DNA from: JAJRWS01 sp039831705
GTDB taxonomy: Bacteria > Planctomycetota > Planctomycetia > Pirellulales > Lacipirellulaceae
Length of the DNA stretch: 16,338 nucleotides
NCBI GenBank assembly: GCA_039831705.1
Contig: JBDOMT010000451.1
Coordinates: forward strand, 1 to 16,338
Direction of reading: 5' to 3'
Positions 1 through 6,249 of the stretch are shown piece after piece. Below the pieces are notes generated by a model. It was not told where the DNA came from. It made no database searches and was given only the letters and a program-made list of their open reading frames with translations. Numbering within the stretch: position 1 is the first letter of the stretch; the number at the start of each line of letters is the position of its first letter. A program made the translations under genes and the position numbers.

Positions 1-121
1 TCACCTCGCGGTTACCTCCGATAGGACCCGCAGGGGACTTCCACCCCCAATCTCTTCACCATGCCCAACGCACTTGCCGTCGCCTACGGCTCCGGCAAAG
101 GCAACGCCGCAGAGTTGATCT
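1..121. other. Unassigned left-edge sequence, possible tail of a repeated or mobile element
   Basis: No reading frame stays open with a recognisable product. The stretch contains a short G-rich/C-rich pair (GGGGACTT...CACCCCC at about 34-49) followed by a 'CATGCC' motif and leads straight into the perfect hairpin at 122-146. My impression is that similar GGGGACTT-CACCC-CATGCC tails recur in intergenic repeats of many bacteria, but this is memory, not a search. It may equally be the 3' end of an upstream gene's untranslated region. Confidence 0.2.
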
Positions 122-146
122 ACTAACGTAGCTACGCTACGTTAGT
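122..146. repeat. Perfect 11-bp inverted repeat with 3-nt loop
   Basis: The arms ACTAACGTAGC (122-132) and GCTACGTTAGT (136-146) are exact reverse complements around a TAC loop. There is no T-run on either side, so it is not a classic intrinsic terminator. It lies about 100 bases upstream of the secreted-protein gene. It could be a REP-like palindromic element, a transcript-end hairpin for a gene left of the window, or the tip of a mobile element. The structure is certain; the role is not. Confidence 0.7.
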
Positions 147-248
147 GAAAAGTGAGGCCGCGTTTTAACAATCTGCGGGACATCCCCCTCTCCTGACAAC
201 TCGACGGTGAGTTGCGTAGTAACCCCGAACCTCGAATTCGAGAACAGC

Positions 249-743
249 ATGACAATCATCAGGTCGACAATCTTCTGTGTTTTGGTTTCATCCCTCCTCC
301 TCACTGCAAACTCGCATGCATCCGCCGCTGAAAAACTGAGCGATATTCTCCTTGAAGCAAAATGGGACGGCATTATCGGCACATGGGTCGACGCAGATAC
401 AAAGGGAGCGACAGTCAATGCCACGTACGCTTGGAAGATCAAGGACCGAGTGATTGAGGTCACAACCAAGCAAGGCAATCAGGAAACTGCCGCGTTGATG
501 GGCGTCAATGGAAAAACAGGGGCCGTCTTTCACATGGGTGCCGACAGCGACGGCACTTCATCACTTGGAGAATGGAAAGTTGAAGATAACGGCGACGCCG
601 TCCTTGGCATCGTATTCACCAGTGGCGACGGTGAAGACGGCGCTTTGAGCATTCGGCATCACCGTGTGGACAAAGACACAATACTGGTCACGATTGAACT
701 GCCCCAGCCCATCCAGTTCAAGCTGATCCGCGCGAAGAAATAG
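249..743 (+). CDS. Small secreted hypothetical protein (lipocalin-like size)
   Basis: This encodes 164 aa. An N-terminal Sec signal peptide is visible: MTIIRST, then a hydrophobic stretch (about residues 8-20), then HASAAE, with likely cleavage near residue 26. The mature domain of about 138 residues opens with a GTW motif (IIGTWVDAD), is dominated by alternating hydrophobic and polar strands (WKI, VIEVTT, HHRV, ILVTIEL), and ends IQFKLIRAKK. This pattern fits small beta-barrel or lipocalin-like secreted proteins common in planctomycetes, but I recognise no specific family. The ATG at 249 is preferred over the upstream in-frame GTG at 207, because the signal peptide starts immediately at this Met. 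No strong Shine-Dalgarno is visible. The gene converges on the DUF1559 gene. The function is unknown. Confidence 0.7.
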   Translation: MTIIRSTIFCVLVSSLLLTANSHASAAEKLSDILLEAKWDGIIGTWVDADTKGATVNATYAWKIKDRVIEVTTKQGNQETAALMGVNGKTGAVFHMGADSDGTSSLGEWKVEDNGDAVLGIVFTSGDGEDGALSIRHHRVDKDTILVTIELPQPIQFKLIRAKK

Positions 744-991
744 CTCGTGACATTACAAATCTGGCCTATATTCTGGGCTATTCCGGGCCGGATGGACAGA
801 AAAGGAGCATTTTCATGGCAACTGGTCCTACTTGGAGAAAACCCCATTGGTTGAGCTGTTTTCGCAATCCAATTACAATACCACACAACCCCCTCGTCCT
901 AACCAGTTGCTACTATTCGACTAACGTTGGGACACTAGTGAGTGCACATATGTTCACTTATCGCAAATAGGGGAGGGGCAAACGGCTTGGT

Positions 992-1004
992 GCCGCTAGG
1001 CGGC
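992..1004. terminator. GC hairpin between convergent genes, possible terminator
   Basis: GCCGC (992-996) and GCGGC (1000-1004) pair around a TAG loop. An outer GGGAGG (971-976) could pair with CCTCCC (1004-1009) to enlarge the structure, though it shares one base with the inner stem. It sits just beyond the stop of the minus-strand DUF1559 gene and downstream of the plus-strand secreted protein, where a shared terminator would be expected. There is no proper T-tract, so the call is weak. Nothing else is recognisable in the 744-1029 gap. Confidence 0.3.
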
Positions 1005-1029
1005 CTCCCAGGGCCTGTGGGGTCATGAG

Positions 1030-1962
1030 TTAGTAACTATCGATAACTTCGCCGAGGTTGCGAGTAGAAAGAGCCTGATAGACTTGCAAGTCTATCGTCT
1101 CACTCAGAAAAACGCCGTGTCCGTCACCGAAAGTAAACTGGGCCCCGCCGGGGTGAGCACTGGCGAAGCTGCCATTGGTCTTGTAGCCATATAAATTAAT
1201 CGTGATCCCTTGTCCAACCGGGGTATTCATGGGATTGTCGGTAGAACGCAAAGAATCGAGGTGTCGAGATGCGGCAGACCAGCGGTTGGAGGTTTCCTTT
1301 TCATGTCCGTTGATCGTTTCACCTAGGTAGAGCGTATTGCTGGTTCCGTCAGTGACTTCCTGGATGGTGATGTTGCGGTTGTACATGAACATCCCGCTGT
1401 TATCCATCTTTACCGTAAGGGTGTCGATTCCAAAACTGGGACCATTGGAACCCATCGAAAAAGCGTAACTTCCCGTGGCTTCGGGTTCGCCACGGTGATC
1501 GGCGTGAGGATCTTTAAGATCGGAAGGGCAGGAATAGATCGGTACAATCGAGCCGACAGCAAAGGTGTTGGTGTCGTGAGAATTTCTTCTAAAATATTCG
1601 GGCCAATTCTTTTTGGTCCAAGGTCCATCGGCGAAATCAAAACGGTCGAAAAGTGCTTGATGTTCAACGAAGGGTAAGATAGCAATCAGACCACTGGGGG
1701 CTCGCCTGAGACTAGGATTCGGATCTTCGCATTGCAAAATTGTAACATCATCACATCCCATTCTTCCGGAAGGGTATTCTTTGTGAGAAGTATGGTACAA
1801 CTCGATCCCAAGCCCTATTTGTTTCAGGTTATTCAGACATTGCGATCTCCGCGCCGCCTCGCGTGCCGCTTGAATGGCCGGAAGCAACAGGGCCACCAAG
1901 ATACCAATGATGGCGATCACTACCAGTAACTCAACCAAGGTAAAACCACGACGTGAATGCAT
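1030..1962 (-). CDS. DUF1559 family pseudopilin-like protein
   Basis: This encodes 310 aa. The N-terminus is a textbook type IV pilin/type II pseudopilin signal: MHSRRG, then FTLVELLVVIAIIGILVALL, with Glu at position 5 of the mature chain. A prepilin peptidase would cut after Gly6. The following AIQAAREAARRSQC and NNLKQIGLG segments are the hallmark of the planctomycete DUF1559 family. The C-terminus carries the family's HPGG...FGDGHGVFLSETID tail. Members are expanded to tens or hundreds of copies in Planctomycetes and their role is not settled; surface or secretion-related pseudopilins are the usual inference. The start at 1962 is chosen over 1989 because GGGAGG (minus strand, 1968-1973) sits five bases upstream and the Arg-Arg-Gly leader begins there. 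The gene is monocistronic and has its own promoter at 2002-2030. Confidence 0.93.
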   Translation of the reverse strand: MHSRRGFTLVELLVVIAIIGILVALLLPAIQAAREAARRSQCLNNLKQIGLGIELYHTSHKEYPSGRMGCDDVTILQCEDPNPSLRRAPSGLIAILPFVEHQALFDRFDFADGPWTKKNWPEYFRRNSHDTNTFAVGSIVPIYSCPSDLKDPHADHRGEPEATGSYAFSMGSNGPSFGIDTLTVKMDNSGMFMYNRNITIQEVTDGTSNTLYLGETINGHEKETSNRWSAASRHLDSLRSTDNPMNTPVGQGITINLYGYKTNGSFASAHPGGAQFTFGDGHGVFLSETIDLQVYQALSTRNLGEVIDSY

Positions 1963-2001
1963 GATGTCCTCCCAATACCGGATACACACTATCGCCGCGT
2001 C

Positions 2002-2030
2002 ATTGTATTGCTGTAGACGGTTTGGATCAA
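2002..2030 (-). promoter_or_regulatory. Sigma70-like promoter of the DUF1559 gene
   Basis: On the minus strand, TTGATC (-35, positions 2030-2025) and TACAAT (-10, positions 2007-2002) are separated by exactly 17 bases. The -10 box matches consensus at 5 of 6 and the -35 at 4 of 6. Transcription would begin near 1995, giving a leader of about 33 bases with the GGGAGG ribosome site inside it. The position and geometry fit the DUF1559 gene well. The caveat is that planctomycete promoters are poorly characterised and no transcription start is known here. Confidence 0.5.
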
Positions 2031-2700
2031 CACAATTGAAGCCGACCTGGTCTATTAATCGAGATTTCCAATTTGGACTTTCTGTATGGCGATTTTAATC
2101 TTCACCAACCACTGTACACACCCCGATATGTACCCTGATTCCATTTAATTATCACCCCAATGTCAACCAGCCATTGGTGCTAGATAGGCACGTCTATTTC
2201 CCGCCAACTATCAGCAAATTGGCAGGGTGTATCGACTACAGAATGGTCAGATGCCCCCATCTGCACCCAAGTACCCTTCTCAATAGCACCCATCAATAAC
2301 TGTGCTATTTTATCGTTTTTACGCACAACGATATTCTGCTAAATAGGGGCCATGCCTAGCAAGTAGTGATATACAATATGATTACATTTAAGTACTTAGT
2401 GATGCTTTTCAATGCCTGTTGCATATTATTGGCTGGTAGTTAGCGTCTAGACATTACGTCTGTTTTTATCGCTTATGCGCAATATATTTTACATGTGGTA
2501 AGTGGCAATAATGCCTTAAAACGCTGGAAATAGGTGTTTTGCTTAGCTAGTGGTGGTGAGATGGGGTGTGTATAGATCCCCACACCAGAGCAAGCCAATT
2601 CACATTCACGTTGATACACCTCGTGATACGTTTCGTGATACACAATAGTATTACATGGGTACAATTGTACAGGTTTGGGTGTATCAAAATAATGGTTATA
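2031..2700. other. AT-richer intergenic stretch without a supported gene
   Basis: Base composition is visibly richer in A and T than in the flanking genes, with many short stop-interrupted frames. Only one open frame is of any size (minus strand, 2473-2709). Its product is rich in Tyr, His and Cys, resembles nothing, and has no ribosome site, so it is not called. Repeated 'CGTGATAC' words occur near 2621-2641. The region may be a regulatory spacer or a scar of lost DNA. Confidence 0.4.
2659..2693 (+). promoter_or_regulatory. Possible promoter with a 12-bp palindrome overlapping its -35
   Basis: The perfect palindrome GTACAATTGTAC (2659-2670) contains TTGTAC (2665-2670). This is followed after 17 bases by AATAAT (2688-2693), a plausible -35/-10 pair (4 of 6 and 5 of 6). 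A palindrome over the -35 is a common operator layout. It would drive transcription through the tRNA-like fragment toward the dehydrogenase operon starting at 2888, giving a leader of nearly 190 bases. In AT-rich DNA such pairs arise by chance, so confidence is low. Confidence 0.25.
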
Positions 2701-2717
2701 TAGCAGCATATGCCTAT

Positions 2718-2794
2718 CAGGGCAGTCTAAGACGGTGGTTTTAGTCCCTCCTCCGTAGCCGAAGGTTGGTGGTTCGAATCCAGCCGGGGGTACT
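2718..2794 (+). tRNA. tRNA-like 3' fragment (degenerate or att-site scar)
   Basis: The segment GGTGG-TTCGAAT-CCAGC (2768-2784) has the exact seven-base TTCGAAT loop and spacing of a tRNA T-arm, with four of five stem pairs formed. It is followed by CGGGGGT plus A (2785-2792), which could be a 3' acceptor strand and discriminator base. The matching 5' acceptor strand (ACCCCCG) is not found upstream, no clean anticodon arm can be folded, and CCA is not encoded. It is therefore not a functional tRNA as far as I can see. Integration of mobile elements often leaves such 3' tRNA pieces; alternatively it is chance similarity. Confidence 0.25.
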
Positions 2795-2887
2795 TATACA
2801 GCATCGACGTATTTAGTACTTTATTTCGCTGCCGATCACGAATGAACTTGAATGAGTCGGCGTTTCCTGACGCAAGGATTGGCGGAT

Positions 2888-3625
2888 ATGCAACTATTCG
2901 ATCTTAGTGGCAAAGTGGCGTTGGTGACGGGAGGAACTCGCGGCCTGGGGCTGGCGATGGCGCGTGCACTGGCCGATGCGGGAGCGAAAGTGGCAGTGGT
3001 GGGTCGATCGCAACCACAAGCGGATGAATCGCAGTCTCCCTTCTTATTTATGCCCGCTGATTTGTCTACGACTCAAGGCCGCGCCGGCTTAATAGAACGA
3101 GTGGTCGATCAATGCGGCTCGATTGATATTTTACTGCATGCTGCGGGCAACCAAATCCGCCATGAAGCGGCCGTTTTTCCCCCCGATGACTTTGATGCGG
3201 TGATGGCGGTCCATGTGACAGCCGCAATGGACTTAGCGCAACAATCGTCAAAATTCATGCTGGCGAGACAGTCAGGAAAAATCATTTTGGTTTCCAGTGT
3301 TCTTGGATTTCAGGGTGGCTGCATGGTCCCCGCCTACGTCGCCGCCAAGCATGCTGTGATTGGCCTCGCGCGTGCACTGACCAACGAATGGGCCAGGCAT
3401 GGGATCAATGTGAACGCAATTGCACCAGGCTACTTCGATGCGGGAGTGGCAAAGGGGGTGATCGACGATCCTGTGCGTGGGCCCAAAATCCTTGAGCGAA
3501 TTCCTGCCGGTCGCTATGGCGACCCTACGGATCTGGCGGGTGCCGCAGTTTTTCTGGCTTCAGAATCTTCAAACTATGTGCATGGCCATACACTGGTGGT
3601 CGATGGAGGATGGTTGTCCCGATGA
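2888..3625 (+). CDS. SDR oxidoreductase, KduD-like (2-deoxy-D-gluconate/2-dehydro-3-deoxygluconate dehydrogenase type)
   Basis: This 245-aa protein has the usual length of a classical short-chain dehydrogenase. The Rossmann cofactor motif TGGTRGLG is at residues 14-21, Ser136/137 is in the ILVSS strand, and the catalytic pair is Tyr150 and Lys154 (YVAAK). The C-terminal half closely follows the KduD pattern: NEWARHGINVNAIAPGY, ILERIPAGR and VVDGGW. KduD oxidises 2-dehydro-3-deoxygluconate C5 in uronate breakdown; the exact substrate here is not determined. Two departures are visible: NNAG is HAAG (84-87), and the tetrad Asn is apparently His109. The ATG at 2888 is chosen over 2852 because AAGGA (2874-2878) is well placed and KduD proteins begin at this point. 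It is the first gene of a three-gene operon and overlaps the next gene by ATGA. Confidence 0.85.
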   Translation: MQLFDLSGKVALVTGGTRGLGLAMARALADAGAKVAVVGRSQPQADESQSPFLFMPADLSTTQGRAGLIERVVDQCGSIDILLHAAGNQIRHEAAVFPPDDFDAVMAVHVTAAMDLAQQSSKFMLARQSGKIILVSSVLGFQGGCMVPAYVAAKHAVIGLARALTNEWARHGINVNAIAPGYFDAGVAKGVIDDPVRGPKILERIPAGRYGDPTDLAGAAVFLASESSNYVHGHTLVVDGGWLSR

Positions 3626-4407
3626 AAGTTGAACTACAAGGTCAAGTAGCGGTAGTCACCGGTGCGGCACGTGGAATCGGTCGGGCTATCGCCGACAAAC
3701 TGGCTGACAATGGTGCGATCACTATTTATACCGACATTGATGAGGCTGCGGTTCTTCAAGCCGCAAAAGATTCGCCAGGCCAAAGTCATGCCGCGGTCAT
3801 GAACGTGGCTAATGAGCTACAGGTCAAACAGGTCGTAGTTGATCTAATCGATCGCTATAGCAAAATCGATATCCTGATTAATAACGCAGGGGTCAATACT
3901 TTAGAGCACCGCGTGACCATCGACGAATTTCCCAAAGAAGAATGGGATCGACTATTAAACATCGATCTGACAGGACTGTTTCTTGTAAGCAAAGAGGTGG
4001 CTAAACGAATGAAACTGGCAAAATCAGGACGAATTATCAACATCGCATCCATCGTAGGACTCGTACCACTTCGACTCCAGTGCGCCTTTACTGCCGCTAA
4101 GGCGGGGGTGATCAATCTCAGTAAAGCCATGGCTATTGAGTTGGGAAATCAAGGCATCCTGGTCAACGCGATTGCGCCCGGATCGATTGTGACCGAGGGA
4201 ACAAAAAAACTTTTTTATAGTGAAGAGGGCACATTTCGCCACGGCGTACAGGACTTGATGGACCACATTCCACTCGGTCGCCCAGGTCAAGTAGAGGACG
4301 TTGCTCACACGGTCCTGTTCTTAGCGGCGCCCCAAAGCAGTTATATCACAGGAACCGTACTGACAGTCGATGGGGGTTGGACGGCCGGGTATTCACGTAA
4401 CTTCTAA
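3622..4407 (+). CDS. SDR-fold protein with Phe in place of the catalytic Tyr
   Basis: This 261-aa protein is FabG/glucose dehydrogenase-like. The cofactor motif TGAARGIG (13-20), NNAG (87-90), Ser143 (NIASIVG), Lys160, a VNAIAPG segment (181-187) and a VDGGW end are all present, so the fold and NAD(P) binding look intact. The residue four before the Lys is Phe156 (FTAAK), not Tyr, read from the codon TTT. The tetrad Asn position in 'NIDLTG' appears to be Asp115. The classical acid/base is thus missing. The protein may be catalytically altered, may use another residue, or may be a non-catalytic partner of the first SDR. The ATG at 3622 overlaps the preceding TGA (ATGA), implying translational coupling; GGAGG lies at 3605-3609. 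A seven-residue GYSRNF-type tail is not part of the core. Confidence 0.85.
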   Translation: MKVELQGQVAVVTGAARGIGRAIADKLADNGAITIYTDIDEAAVLQAAKDSPGQSHAAVMNVANELQVKQVVVDLIDRYSKIDILINNAGVNTLEHRVTIDEFPKEEWDRLLNIDLTGLFLVSKEVAKRMKLAKSGRIINIASIVGLVPLRLQCAFTAAKAGVINLSKAMAIELGNQGILVNAIAPGSIVTEGTKKLFYSEEGTFRHGVQDLMDHIPLGRPGQVEDVAHTVLFLAAPQSSYITGTVLTVDGGWTAGYSRNF

Positions 4408-4456
4408 CAAACGTTCAGCGCGACCAAGCCAAAATCTATTCCTAAGGATCAAAACG

Positions 4457-4879
4457 ATGGCCAAATTCATAGAGTTTAAGGGATATCAAGGTGACAAGCC
4501 TCCCACCATTGCCAAACCCGACACACCGCCCGACCCCATGATTGTCACTGTGCAGGATGGGGTTCCCACCGTTTATCCAGGCTGCTACGGCACATCGGTG
4601 CGCGTAGTCCATCCGGTTAATCCCAAGGCGCCAGCCAAAAACATGGGGCTGGTTCAATTCTATGTGCCACCTCATGCCGTCCTTGAACCGGGCAGCCACG
4701 AAACGGAAGAAACCTATGTCATTCTCGAAGGCAAAGGGACGATGACATTCGCACGCGACAAGCGTGAAGTATGCAAAGGGGACTTTATCTATTTGCCGCC
4801 ATGGTGCGTTCACGGAATCGAGAATACCGGCACCGAACCGCTGGTCGTGCTGATCTGTACCTCTCCACCCAATCCGTAA
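4457..4879 (+). CDS. Small single-domain cupin
   Basis: This encodes 140 aa. Cupin motif 1 is seen as PGSHETEETYVILEGKG (78-94), with His81 and Glu85 at metal-ligand positions. Motif 2 is GDFIYLPPWCVHGIEN (108-123), with His119 and Asn123. Motif 1 has one His rather than the usual HxH pair, so the metal site would be three-ligand or filled differently. The first 60 residues hold a Pro-rich segment (KPDTPPDP) ahead of the barrel. It ends the operon with the two SDRs, 49 bases downstream of the second, with AAGGA at 4444-4448. Cupins in such settings act as sugar or organic-acid isomerases, dioxygenases or ligand-binding proteins. This context suggests a step in the same pathway, but the reaction cannot be told from sequence. 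Confidence 0.8.
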   Translation: MAKFIEFKGYQGDKPPTIAKPDTPPDPMIVTVQDGVPTVYPGCYGTSVRVVHPVNPKAPAKNMGLVQFYVPPHAVLEPGSHETEETYVILEGKGTMTFARDKREVCKGDFIYLPPWCVHGIENTGTEPLVVLICTSPPNP

Positions 4880-4950
4880 GGATTCTGGAGGAACGCATTG
4901 ATCGAAAGGTGGATCGGCTCTTTGGAATACGATTGATTGAAGGGATCGAC

Positions 4951-6216
4951 CTAAGGATTTTCCTCAGCCGTATTTTTCTGCACACACATCGCCAGGACAG
5001 CACCTAGCAGTAAAATGCCAGCCATTGACCACAATCCAAAACTTCCCAGGATATTCGCGCCTAAAAACCCGCCGATGTTTCCTATGGAATTGATCATTGC
5101 GATTCCCCCAGCCGCTGCGACACCAGTCAGGAAGGCGGTTGGCAACGTCCAGAACACTGGCAACATACTCATCATGCCTGCCTGAGCAAGACATAAACCA
5201 ACGAGCGCCAATATGGGCGACGGACTCCAAGCCGTCAAACTCCATCCCCCTGCCGCTATCAGAGCTGCTACTGCCAAGTGGCCTCGTCGCTCGTTCATTC
5301 GGTCTGAACTGATACCGAAAAGAGTCATCCCGATGACCGCACACAGGTGAGGGACAGCGCAGAGTAATCCAATCTGGAAAGTACTCAGGGCATCAAACTG
5401 CGCTTGAATCAGCTTGGGAAAGTATGCTCCCCCTGCGTTCGCGCCCACTGCCACGGTGAAGTAGATTGCAATGAGCAACCACACTCGCCACTGCAACATT
5501 GCCACCAGACGATCTGCATTGTGCCGCTGTTGAGTTTCCTGTTCCTCTCTCTGCATACGTGCTACCAGCCAGTCTCGCTGCTGAGTCGAAAGCCATGTTG
5601 CGTCTTTGGGATAATCGGTGAGGTACACGAGGACGAAAAATCCCAAGATGACCGATGGAATGCCCTCCAGCAGAAAGAGCCATTGCCAGCCATGCAAACC
5701 GAACACTGTATCGAGGTATTGCATGATCAGCCCTGATACAGGATTGCCAAACACATTGGCCAAGCCGATGGCCAGCATAAAAAAAGCCGTCATTTTCGCG
5801 CGCTGCTGTTGGGGAAACCAATAGCTCAGGTAGAGGATGATGCCTGGAAAAAAGCCTGCTTCGGCAATCCCCAGCAGGATACGAAGCGTGTAGAAACTCC
5901 ATGGATCGCGGACGAACATCATGCAGCCTGAAACCAAGCCCCAGCTGATCATGATCCGTGCAATCCACCGCCGTGCGCCGAATTTGCGCAGCAACAGGTT
6001 GCTGGGCAGTTCAAACACCAGATACCCGAGATAAAAGATACCGTAGCCCAAATTGAACATCGCCTCGCTCAGCTGCAAATCGTCCTGCATCTGCAACCGG
6101 GCGAAGCCGAGGTTAGCGCGGTCCAAAATATTGAGGACATACAGCAGGCAAATGAAAGGGATCAGCCTCCAGGCAACTTTCTTCAGTGTGGTTTTTTCCA
6201 GGTCGGAATCGATCAT
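4951..6216 (-). CDS. MFS transporter, anion:cation symporter (ACS) family
   Basis: This 421-aa inner-membrane protein has about twelve hydrophobic segments in two halves, split by a charged loop near residues 215-240 (QQRDWLVARMQREEQE). TM1 carries the ACS signature 'YVLNILDRANLGFA', followed by FELPSNLLLRKFGARRW in the TM2-3 region. This family imports organic anions such as glucarate, galactonate, tartrate, phthalate or hydroxyphenylacetate with protons. The substrate is not predictable here. On the minus strand it starts 33 bases after the cyclase stop, with AAAGGAG (6221-6227) upstream, so the two form an operon. Together with the opposing SDR-SDR-cupin operon it probably supplies the carboxylated substrate to the pathway. 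Its 3' end converges on the cupin with a gap of 71 bases and no clear terminator. Confidence 0.9.
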   Translation of the reverse strand: MIDSDLEKTTLKKVAWRLIPFICLLYVLNILDRANLGFARLQMQDDLQLSEAMFNLGYGIFYLGYLVFELPSNLLLRKFGARRWIARIMISWGLVSGCMMFVRDPWSFYTLRILLGIAEAGFFPGIILYLSYWFPQQQRAKMTAFFMLAIGLANVFGNPVSGLIMQYLDTVFGLHGWQWLFLLEGIPSVILGFFVLVYLTDYPKDATWLSTQQRDWLVARMQREEQETQQRHNADRLVAMLQWRVWLLIAIYFTVAVGANAGGAYFPKLIQAQFDALSTFQIGLLCAVPHLCAVIGMTLFGISSDRMNERRGHLAVAALIAAGGWSLTAWSPSPILALVGLCLAQAGMMSMLPVFWTLPTAFLTGVAAAGGIAMINSIGNIGGFLGANILGSFGLWSMAGILLLGAVLAMCVQKNTAEENP

Positions 6217-6249
6217 GAGGCTCCTTTGCGCCTGCGTGTGGAGGGAACG

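Noticed and set aside
122..146. Integron attC site
   Set aside because: The hairpin has CTAAC/GTTAG ends but not the RYYYAAC/GTTRRRY core pairs with the inner L boxes and extrahelical bases of an attC site, and no cassette structure follows.
2473..2709. 78-aa minus-strand open frame in the AT-rich gap
   Set aside because: There is no ribosome site, the composition is odd (many Tyr, His, Cys), no motif is present, and it lies in low-complexity AT-rich DNA.
5393..5968. 191-aa minus-strand frame within the MFS gene
   Set aside because: It overlaps the strongly supported transporter in another frame; its content is only a frame-shifted reading of transmembrane codons.
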